Below are positions 1 through 6,119 of a stretch of DNA of 7,681 bases, one piece after another. Position numbers and translations under genes: made by a program. Positions within the stretch are counted from its first letter, which is position 1. Each line of letters opens with the position of its first letter. Location of the stretch: assembly GCA_028293405.1 (NCBI GenBank), contig JAQGOW010000001.1, forward strand, positions 1 to 7,681, given 5' to 3'. Under the pieces are notes generated by a model, which made no database searches, was not told the DNA's origin, and saw nothing but the letters and a program-made list of their open reading frames with translations. Origin of the DNA: Verrucomicrobiales bacterium (GTDB lineage Bacteria; Verrucomicrobiota; Verrucomicrobiia; Limisphaerales; Palsa-1400).

Positions 1-182
1 TTGCCGTCTTTGGCTGCAGCGGCACAGCACTTGTGAGTGCATTCTTTGCCGGCTTTTTTTGCTTTTGCACAGCAGGCCGGGAGTTCGGCTTCCTTCTTGC
101 CAGCATCATCTGCCGCGAGGACCGGACCAGCCAACAGCGCGAACGCACACGCGAACACTGTCAATGACTTGATAAGCTTCAT
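1..182 (-). CDS. Small secreted Cys-rich protein, 3' end outside window
   Basis: Reading the minus strand from ATG at 182-180 gives 60 codons without a stop before the window edge, so the gene is cut at its C-terminus. It begins with a clear signal peptide: Lys at positions 2 and 5, a hydrophobic stretch to about residue 22 and a VLA-A cleavage site near residue 23. The mature part is Lys/Ala-rich, with Cys pairs at 37-38 and 52-53 and a single Cys48 next to His50. The pattern CC-A-x-A-x-K-x-G-K appears to start twice about 15 residues apart, suggesting a short internal repeat. Export and paired Cys plus His would suit metal binding or disulfides, but this is inference. I recall similar short CC-motif secreted proteins in Verrucomicrobiota without assigned function. 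It is transcribed divergently from the YjbQ gene. The signal peptide fixes the start; a GGA about 11 bases upstream is a weak Shine-Dalgarno candidate. Confidence 0.72.
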   Translation of the reverse strand, partial: MKLIKSLTVFACAFALLAGPVLAADDAGKKEAELPACCAKAKKAGKECTHKCCAAAAKDG

Positions 183-381
183 ATTTTTTCGTTCCGGCTC
201 TACGCCGGTGCTTTTGAATCCCGCTTGCGCCATCTCCCCACGGCGACTTAGCCAGAGAGCGACTGCATAGCAAAACTTTAAGCAGCGGCACGCTAATAAA
301 ATCCGCTCATTTTGTCTATTACAAATGGAGGGTTCCAAACCCCCATTGTCGCCCGCGGTCTCCTGCTGTATTAGTCCATTT
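183..381. other. Divergent intergenic region
   Basis: This interval separates the Cys-rich gene (minus) from the YjbQ gene (plus) and must hold signals for both. Visible in it is a small inverted repeat at 194-208: CCGGC, a five-base spacer, GCCGG. It would form a short hairpin in the leader of the Cys-rich transcript, ending about 11 bases before the start codon. An A/T-rich stretch at 270-325 is the most promoter-like part. No Shine-Dalgarno sequence precedes the ATG at 382. Open frames crossing the interval have no recognisable protein content. Confidence 0.5.
296..324 (-). promoter_or_regulatory. Possible sigma-70-like promoter for the Cys-rich gene
   Basis: On the minus strand, TTGTAA (324-319) and TTTTAT (301-296) are separated by 17 bases. 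Each matches the -35 and -10 consensus at 4 of 6 positions. The site lies about 115 bases upstream of the ATG at 182, leaving a leader that contains the 194-208 inverted repeat. This is weak evidence, because such partial matches are common in A/T-rich gaps. Confidence 0.18.
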
Positions 382-801
382 ATGAAATCGCTGACTGACT
401 ATCTCTGGATGGAAATTCCGAGTCGCCGTGGATTCGTTAACATCACGCCCGATGTCGCCGCGCTGGTGAAGAAGAGCGGCGTGCAGGAAGGCTTGTGTCT
501 CGTCAACGCCATGCACATCAGCGCGTCGGTGTTCATCAATGACGATGAATCGGGGTTGCATCACGATTGGGAAGTGTGGTTGGAAAAACTCGCGCCGCAT
601 GCGCCGATCAATCAATACCGTCACAACGACACTGGCGAAGACAATGCCGACGCGCATTTGAAACGCCAGATTCTCGGACGCGAAACAATTGTTGCGATCA
701 CTAAAGGCAAACTCGACTTCGGTCCGTGGGAACAGATTTTCTATGGCGAATTTGATGGAAATAGGCGCAAGCGCGTTCTCGTCAAAATTATTGGCGAATA
801 A
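382..801 (+). CDS. yjbQ: YjbQ/UPF0047 family protein (secondary thiamine-phosphate synthase type)
   Basis: The 139-residue product has the usual length of the YjbQ (UPF0047) family, a small soluble single-domain protein. Members show weak thiamine-phosphate synthase activity when overexpressed; the physiological role is unsettled. Family signatures run in order: MHISAS at 44-49 with the conserved His45, the acidic DDES at 54-57, D62, Y79-x-H81, the block [10 protein letters not shown] at 85-94 with His92, the G114-x-W-x-Q118 stretch, and the basic R-R-K-R patch near 128-131. The frame stays open upstream to an ATG at 325, but the extra 19 residues match nothing in the family. The ATG at 382, giving [10 protein letters not shown], fits family N-termini. 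No Shine-Dalgarno sequence is visible. It is the first gene of a plus-strand cluster, 25 bases ahead of the likely aroD start. Family assignment is firm; cellular function is not. Confidence 0.9.
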   Translation: MKSLTDYLWMEIPSRRGFVNITPDVAALVKKSGVQEGLCLVNAMHISASVFINDDESGLHHDWEVWLEKLAPHAPINQYRHNDTGEDNADAHLKRQILGRETIVAITKGKLDFGPWEQIFYGEFDGNRRKRVLVKIIGE

Positions 802-826
802 TTCGCCGAACTCAGTACACTGTAAC

Positions 827-1498
827 GTGCCTTCAAGAGTCACATTGCGAACGCCACAGGGCGAGCTGGTTATTGGCGCGGTTCCACGCGTTGTCGGAAC
901 GTTGTCGGCTTTTCCGGTTCCCGGGACTGCTCGCGACGTTTGCGACATTGTCGAGGTTCGGTTGGATTTGCTCGGCACTGGCGTGACCTGGCCTCCAATC
1001 GATTTGCCGGTTTTGCTAACGATTCGTTCCAACACCGAAGGCGGGCAATGGAGCGGTCCAGACAAGGAACGGCTCGAACTTTATCGCAAATGGATTCCGC
1101 TCGTTGCTGCAGTCGATGTTGAACTGAACAGCTCGATTGCAGGCGATGTTTGCAAACTCGCTCGTGACGCCGGCAAAGCTTCGATTGTTTCGTTCCATGA
1201 TTTTAGTGCGACGCCGACGCTCGAAGTATTGGAAGCGATCGTTGAACGCGGTCGTGGTGTTGGATCGCTCGTGAAGATCGTGACCTTGGCCAACACCGAA
1301 CGTGACGTTGAAATTTTGCGAACGTTGCTCAGCAAACGACAAGGCCCACTTTGCGTGATGGGCATGGGCCAACAGGCTGCGATGACGCGCCTTGAATTTC
1401 CAAAACTCGGTTCGTGTTTAACCTACGGTTATCTCGACAAACCACTCGCGCCGGGACAAACCTCAGCGGCCGAACTTTCCGCACAATTACGTAAATAA
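827..1498 (+). CDS. aroD: Type I 3-dehydroquinate dehydratase
   Basis: This enzyme dehydrates 3-dehydroquinate to 3-dehydroshikimate, the third step of the shikimate pathway, through a Schiff base with a Lys in a TIM barrel. Counting from GTG at 827 (223 residues), visible motifs are EVRLD at 43-47, TIRSNTEGG at 65-73 with substrate-binding Arg67, VSFHDF at 121-126 with catalytic His124, VKI with Schiff-base Lys150, MGMGQ at 178-182 followed by Arg188, and LAPGQ at 207-211 with Gln211. All key residues of the type I family are present. It is shorter than E. coli AroD (252), like many compact bacterial and archaeal versions. The start is uncertain. The frame runs upstream to an ATG at 689, inside yjbQ, but the sequence before 827 looks like yjbQ read out of frame. 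GTG 827 leaves about 10 residues before the first strand, and TTG 845 is another option. No Shine-Dalgarno sequence is visible. The stop is 3 bases before the next ATG. Confidence 0.92.
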   Translation: MPSRVTLRTPQGELVIGAVPRVVGTLSAFPVPGTARDVCDIVEVRLDLLGTGVTWPPIDLPVLLTIRSNTEGGQWSGPDKERLELYRKWIPLVAAVDVELNSSIAGDVCKLARDAGKASIVSFHDFSATPTLEVLEAIVERGRGVGSLVKIVTLANTERDVEILRTLLSKRQGPLCVMGMGQQAAMTRLEFPKLGSCLTYGYLDKPLAPGQTSAAELSAQLRK

Positions 1499-1501
1499 TC
1501 A

Positions 1502-2257
1502 ATGAAAGCAGTTATCCTCGCCGCCGGCAAAGGCACGCGCATGGGCGGTCTTACTTCCGAATTGCCGAAGCCAATGCTTGGTGTGCACGGCAAACCCATT
1601 CTCGAACACATCATCGCCGGTCTGCAAAGCGCTGGCATTCGCGAATTCTTCATCGTCACTGGCTGGCATGCTGAAGTGATCGAGAGTTATTTTGGTGACG
1701 GTTCGAAGTTCGGGATAAAAGTCCAATACGGTCGGCAAGTCGTTCAAGACGGCACGGGTAAGGCGCCGGAACTTGCGAAAGGCTTTGTTGGTTCGGACGA
1801 TTTCGTTTTGACCTACGGCGATATTTTAGTTCGTCCGGAAACTTACAAACAAATGATCGTCCGATATGGCGAAAAGCCGGTCGCGGGTTTGCTCACTTGC
1901 ACGGGCAGTCAAGATGTGACCAAAGGTGGTCTGCTCTTTTTTGATCCGACATTTTGCCTGTGCAAACTGATCGAGAAGCCGAGTGCCGCCGAAATCGCCG
2001 CTGTGCGTGCAGAAGGTTATCTCAAGGCCGGTGACACGGCTTGGTACAATGCCGGCATTTATATTTTCAAGCCGAGCATTTTTGAGTTCACCGCCAAGCT
2101 GCAGAAATCGATCCGCGGGGAATTTGAACTCACTGACGCAATCATCGCGATGCTAGTAGCAGGTCACAAGTTTGCTGGTCTGGAAATTCAAGGACGTTGG
2201 GTCGATGTCCGTGATCCCGAAGTGCTCGCGTCACTCGAGAAAACCCAACTCGACTAA
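1502..2257 (+). CDS. Sugar-1-phosphate nucleotidyltransferase (NTP_transferase family)
   Basis: This is a cytoplasmic enzyme expected to join a sugar 1-phosphate and an NTP into a nucleotide sugar plus pyrophosphate. The 251 residues form one nucleotidyltransferase domain: nucleotide-binding loop LAAGKGTRM at 6-14, PKPML at 22-26 with the conserved Lys, QDGTGKA at 82-88 (corresponding to the Q...GTA nucleotide-recognition loop of GlmU- and RmlA-like enzymes), the metal-binding YGD at 105-107, IEKP at 157-160, NAGIYIF at 183-189, ELTDA at 209-213, and WVDV at 233-236 with the second metal-binding Asp235. There is no C-terminal left-handed beta-helix or acetyltransferase part, so it is not a full GlmU. 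The sugar and base specificity cannot be read from sequence; UTP or dTTP with a hexose phosphate is plausible. It starts 3 bases after the aroD stop, suggesting translational coupling, and overlaps the end of the convergent cysteine desulfurase gene by 4 bases. Confidence 0.87.
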   Translation: MKAVILAAGKGTRMGGLTSELPKPMLGVHGKPILEHIIAGLQSAGIREFFIVTGWHAEVIESYFGDGSKFGIKVQYGRQVVQDGTGKAPELAKGFVGSDDFVLTYGDILVRPETYKQMIVRYGEKPVAGLLTCTGSQDVTKGGLLFFDPTFCLCKLIEKPSAAEIAAVRAEGYLKAGDTAWYNAGIYIFKPSIFEFTAKLQKSIRGEFELTDAIIAMLVAGHKFAGLEIQGRWVDVRDPEVLASLEKTQLD

Positions 2258-3396
2258 CGTCGGCTCATCTCCACGACTTTTTCCAAAATTGGAATCACCT
2301 CGCGGACTTCGTCCGCAGTGGAATCGCGACCCAACGAAAAACGCACTAACGAGTTTGCAGATTCTTTGTCGACGCCCAATGCGGTGATGACGTGCGAAGG
2401 TTCTAATGAACCGGCGGAACACGCTGAACCGCTCGAGGCGCAGACGCCGTCGATGTCCAGGCCTGCGAGCAACGTGATGCTGTCGGCCTCGTCGACGGTG
2501 AACGCGATGGTGTTGCTCAGACGTTTTGTTTGTGAACCGCGCAGATGAACTCCGGAAATCTTCGACACTGAACCCGCCAATTCGTTGGTCATTTGGAAGA
2601 GACGTTCACGCGGGAACACAGGTGTTTTGACAAAACGTTCCATGGCTTCGGCGAGTCCGATTACTGCGGCTAAATTTTCTGTGCCGGCGCGCCGTTCGTT
2701 TTCATGACCGCCGCCGAAGATGATTGGGTCGGGGAATAAGGGCGATTTGATGTAGAGCGCGCCAATGCCTTTTGGACCGTGCAATTTGTGGGCGCAGAAG
2801 GAGACGAGGTCGGCGTTGAATTGACCCACGTTTGCAAAACTTTCTTTGCCGAACCATTGCACGGCGTCGGTGTGGAAAATAATTCCACGCTCGCGACAGA
2901 TCGCGCCGATCTCGGCGACGGGTTGAATCGTGCCGATTTCGTTGTTCGCGGCCATGATCGAGACGAGCGTAGTGTCGGGACGAATGGCGGCTTTGACGTC
3001 GGCGGGATTGATCTGGCCTTCGTTATTCACCGGGATATAGGTGACGCTGAAGCCTTCCTTCTTTTCCAGATATTGAAAGCAATGCAGGACGGCGTGGTGC
3101 TCGATAGTCGAGGTGATGATGTGTTTGCCTTTTTCGGCGAGCGCGCGGGCTGTTCCAAAAATCGCGAGGTTGTTGCTCTCCGTTCCGCCGCTGGTGAAAA
3201 TCACTTCGCTCGGTTTACAGTGCCAGACTTTTGCAACGCGATCGCGTGCGTCATCGAGGATCGCGCGAGCCTGACGGCCGACGTGATGGACCGACGAGGG
3301 ATTGCCAAAGACCTCACCAAAATACGGCATCATCGCCTCTTGGACTTGCGGGTCCAAAGGCGTGGTCGCGTTGTAGTCGAAGTAAATGGTTTTCAT
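2254..3396 (-). CDS. iscS: Cysteine desulfurase, NifS/IscS type
   Basis: This PLP enzyme takes sulfur from L-cysteine, giving alanine and an enzyme persulfide for Fe-S cluster assembly or thiolation. The 380 residues include the fold-type I N-terminus with YFDYNATTP at 5-13, the PLP-binding GGTESNN at 70-76, EHHAV at 99-103 with His101 stacking on PLP, NNEIGTIQP at 151-159, TDAVQ at 176-180, PLP Lys204 in AHKLHGPKG, and the active-site loop SSGSACSAGSLEP at 321-333 with catalytic Cys326. The long loop and the GSLEPSHV segment place it in group I (NifS/IscS) rather than SufS. Unusually, the residue three before Lys204 is Cys201, where E. coli IscS has a Ser that contacts the PLP phosphate. The gene lies 8 bases after the lyase gene on the same strand, so co-transcription is likely. 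No Fe-S scaffold gene (iscU, nifU) is in view. No Shine-Dalgarno sequence is visible. The isc-versus-nif label is family-level only. Confidence 0.93.
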   Translation of the reverse strand: MKTIYFDYNATTPLDPQVQEAMMPYFGEVFGNPSSVHHVGRQARAILDDARDRVAKVWHCKPSEVIFTSGGTESNNLAIFGTARALAEKGKHIITSTIEHHAVLHCFQYLEKKEGFSVTYIPVNNEGQINPADVKAAIRPDTTLVSIMAANNEIGTIQPVAEIGAICRERGIIFHTDAVQWFGKESFANVGQFNADLVSFCAHKLHGPKGIGALYIKSPLFPDPIIFGGGHENERRAGTENLAAVIGLAEAMERFVKTPVFPRERLFQMTNELAGSVSKISGVHLRGSQTKRLSNTIAFTVDEADSITLLAGLDIDGVCASSGSACSAGSLEPSHVITALGVDKESANSLVRFSLGRDSTADEVREVIPILEKVVEMSRR

Positions 3397-3404
3397 AGTT
3401 CAAA

Positions 3405-6119
3405 TCAGTCGTGTCCGAATCTCCAAGGTTCCTTTGGTCCGGCCAGACGTCCACCTTCCAAGCTGCCCCGAACCGTGTGCGCGCCGTCTTCGTCGAAATG
3501 GATCTCGCAAAACTGAAATTTAGGGCCGTGATCAATGATGAACCCTGGGCCTCGAACCACTGAGGTTTTACCAAAAGCTATACTCTTGAGTGCACCTTTA
3601 GCAGTTTTCCGTATCCAGCAAAGTTCTCCATCAAATTGGACCTGCCAGTTGCGCTGTTCAAATGTGTGATTCGTTTTCGTCATGGGATCGATTGCGATGA
3701 ACAAGTCACGATCTCCTGAATTTAGATCAATTTCCAAACAGACGTTCGAATCGTCTGCGATGTCTCCATCAATCACGCGCAGTGGCACCTTTTTGATACT
3801 CCGAATTGCTGTTTGTTTTTCGAACGGTTCAAGGACGCTAACGAACGTTGAACTTAGCGGGGCAGTGCCGGTTTTGCGGGTGATTAAACATGGGATCCAG
3901 TTTTCGCCTCCGCTCAACGGTTCTTGGAGTTGCGTCATGGTGGCGGTCCAGGCTTCGTTGGTGATGACGTCGACGCCTTGCGATACATCGGTGTAACGCA
4001 TGCGGACGGTTGTGTTGGGCGGGAGTTGTTTGAAACGGTCGTCGACTTTCCATTCGGCACTCCAACCGATGGGCGGATTTGTGGCGAGAGCGAAGTTGCG
4101 GAGTTGGCCGCCGGTGACGAGGTCTTTGTCGGAGTGGTGCAGGTCGAGGTTGCTGGTGGTCATTGTGCCGTATGGGCCGTAGACAAACTTGTAATGACCA
4201 CTGCCTGCGACGGTGCGGAAGATGTCCAGCACGTAAAAGTTTTTGTCGTCGATGTCGATCAACGCGGCGGTGCGTTCGTATTGTTTGCCGGCGACCATCG
4301 CGGGACCATCGGCGCGGATGGCGTGGAACATTTCGCCATCGGCCCACATGGTTGTTTTGCCTGCGCCGGGACGTTGGGGTTGGTCGACGAGGACGGTGTT
4401 GTGTGCACCGGTGGTTCGGTACCACTCGGCACGAGGCGTGTACCAGCCGCCGAATTGAACGGGTGGGTAGCCAAAATCGGGGAGGAGATCGAGGCCGTGG
4501 GCGAAAAGGCCCATGGTCATGCCGTCGAGGTGGCTGTGGTTGCCGCCGGAATCGTAATCGAGCCAAAGAGCGCGCGCGTTTTGGCCTTTGCCGCTGCGGA
4601 GGATGGCCATGTGCCAGGCTTCTTTATTGATGCTGCCGAGTTTTATTTCTTCGCCGTTTTTTGCGATGACTTGTTTCACTGATTTTTGGAATTGGGACGG
4701 ATTCTCGGCGAAGAGATCGTGGGGCAGTGCTTCGAGTTTGTTGGCGTTTTCGTGGTAGAGAGTCTGGACATAGGCCGGGTCACCGGTTTCTTCGTAGAGA
4801 CGCCAGAAAAAGGAGAAGATTGAGGGCGCGAGAACGTCGGTTTGTTTTTTGTCAAAAATCGCGCCGACGTGTTTCAAGACGGGCGCAGCGAAGGAACCGC
4901 AATCGCCGGACAGCGGGTAGTATTTGCCGATGCAATAGGTGTCGATGTGGAAGCGCCAGGTATTGGTTAGCGTTGGATTGCGCTGGATCAAATCGTGCAA
5001 AAAGTTTTTATCGGCGCGGCTGTATTGTTCGAGGAAATGGGCGAGGCCGTCGATGGTAAAGGAGGTGTAACCGCTCAGGCCTTTTTCGCCGGTGACGCCG
5101 TCGACTGCGGTCGCGGGTTTTCCAAAGGCGTCGATGGAGGCTTCGACCTGGGCGCGGTTTTCGGGCCAGGCGAGAACGGTGTTCAGTGTGGCCAACGTCA
5201 TTTCGGCTCGCGGGAAATTGCTGTGGACGCGTTCGGGATGGGCGAGTGGATTGCGCAGCAGGCCGGTTTCGATGTTGTGGCGTTTTGTTTCGTCGTGGAA
5301 GCCGTCGAAGATCTGGTCGTAGGCCAAGGCGAGTTCGCGGGTTTCTTCGCAGGCGTCGTGCCAGACACTCACGTAACCGTTGTTGCCGGCGGTTTCGTAG
5401 GTGAGGCCTTGGGTGGCGTAGTCGAAGCTTGGATAAAAATCGGCGAGGCGATTGAGCATGACGCCGGCTTGATGGGCGTAGGTTTCGTCGCCGGTCAGGA
5501 CGTAGGCGCGGGCGAGGGCGCGCGTGCCGTTGAGGATGAGTTGTTTGAATTGGCCGTAAATTTCGTACGCGCCCATGAAGCGCCAGCGATGGCCGTCGGC
5601 GAGGTAACCTTCGCCGTCGTCGACGCCGAAGTTGTGAAGTGGATCGGTGGCGTCGGGATGGTCGGTGTTGAAGAGCAGGGCGCGGTTCGCGCGTTTTTGG
5701 TTGAACCAACCTTTTTCGTCGAGGCCGCTTTTGTAGTAGGAGTAGAAATCGTTCTTCGGAAAAACTTCGGCGCAGTTCGGGCAGGTGAGTTTCCACGGAT
5801 GTTTTTGGGCGTCGATTTTCCAGTCGTACATGCGCACTGGTTTTTTGCAGGAGGGGCAAAAGCCGTCGGACCAGACCATCCAAGAACGAGTGATGCCGGG
5901 GCTGAAGATGAGGTCGCGCAGTTCGGCGTCGGTTTTGTTGTGCCAGAATTCGGCGTCTTTGACGGCGTTGGTTAGGAATGTTTTGGCGTTGGGATCGTGT
6001 TTGAGGTTGGTGCGAATCTTGGCGAGGACTTCGGGGCTGTAGAAGGCGCTGTGTTGTTTGTCGGCGGCATGAAGACCCAGTGAGAGCGAAAGTGAAAGGG
6101 CTAAGAGCAATTTGTGCAT
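3405..6119 (-). CDS. Secreted heparinase II/III-like protein (polysaccharide lyase candidate)
   Basis: From ATG at 6119 the product has 904 residues and starts with a signal peptide: MHK, a Leu/Ser hydrophobic core and a LHA-AD cleavage site near residue 18. It is therefore exported to periplasm or surface. An N-terminal module has two Cys pairs, CPSC at 88-91 and CPNC at 113-116, resembling a small zinc ribbon, followed by a helical region expected to form the alpha/alpha toroid of this lyase superfamily (about 130-480). The heparinase II/III-type beta-sandwich part shows GGNHSHLD at 525-532 and GAHNTVLVDQ at 571-580, both characteristic of the family. Relatives cleave acidic polysaccharides such as heparin, heparan sulfate or alginate by beta-elimination; the substrate here is unknown. 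The frame runs upstream to an ATG at 6239, but those 40 extra residues are Pro/Arg-rich and would bury the signal peptide, so 6119 is preferred. A GGCGGA about 9 bases before this ATG is a weak ribosome-binding candidate. It precedes the cysteine desulfurase gene by 8 bases. Confidence 0.85.
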   Translation of the reverse strand: MHKLLLALSLSLSLGLHAADKQHSAFYSPEVLAKIRTNLKHDPNAKTFLTNAVKDAEFWHNKTDAELRDLIFSPGITRSWMVWSDGFCPSCKKPVRMYDWKIDAQKHPWKLTCPNCAEVFPKNDFYSYYKSGLDEKGWFNQKRANRALLFNTDHPDATDPLHNFGVDDGEGYLADGHRWRFMGAYEIYGQFKQLILNGTRALARAYVLTGDETYAHQAGVMLNRLADFYPSFDYATQGLTYETAGNNGYVSVWHDACEETRELALAYDQIFDGFHDETKRHNIETGLLRNPLAHPERVHSNFPRAEMTLATLNTVLAWPENRAQVEASIDAFGKPATAVDGVTGEKGLSGYTSFTIDGLAHFLEQYSRADKNFLHDLIQRNPTLTNTWRFHIDTYCIGKYYPLSGDCGSFAAPVLKHVGAIFDKKQTDVLAPSIFSFFWRLYEETGDPAYVQTLYHENANKLEALPHDLFAENPSQFQKSVKQVIAKNGEEIKLGSINKEAWHMAILRSGKGQNARALWLDYDSGGNHSHLDGMTMGLFAHGLDLLPDFGYPPVQFGGWYTPRAEWYRTTGAHNTVLVDQPQRPGAGKTTMWADGEMFHAIRADGPAMVAGKQYERTAALIDIDDKNFYVLDIFRTVAGSGHYKFVYGPYGTMTTSNLDLHHSDKDLVTGGQLRNFALATNPPIGWSAEWKVDDRFKQLPPNTTVRMRYTDVSQGVDVITNEAWTATMTQLQEPLSGGENWIPCLITRKTGTAPLSSTFVSVLEPFEKQTAIRSIKKVPLRVIDGDIADDSNVCLEIDLNSGDRDLFIAIDPMTKTNHTFEQRNWQVQFDGELCWIRKTAKGALKSIAFGKTSVVRGPGFIIDHGPKFQFCEIHFDEDGAHTVRGSLEGGRLAGPKEPWRFGHD

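Noticed and set aside
689..826. Upstream aroD start at 689 or 755 overlapping yjbQ
   Set aside because: The translation in this stretch is the yjbQ coding sequence in another frame and does not resemble type I dehydroquinase N-termini.
2779..3516. Plus-strand open frame opposite the cysteine desulfurase gene
   Set aside because: It is antisense to a gene with complete catalytic motifs and has no recognisable domains.
3838..5975. Long overlapping open frames on both strands inside the lyase gene
   Set aside because: They are low-complexity Arg-rich or Gly/Val-rich products expected from GC-rich third positions, whereas the lyase frame carries continuous family motifs.
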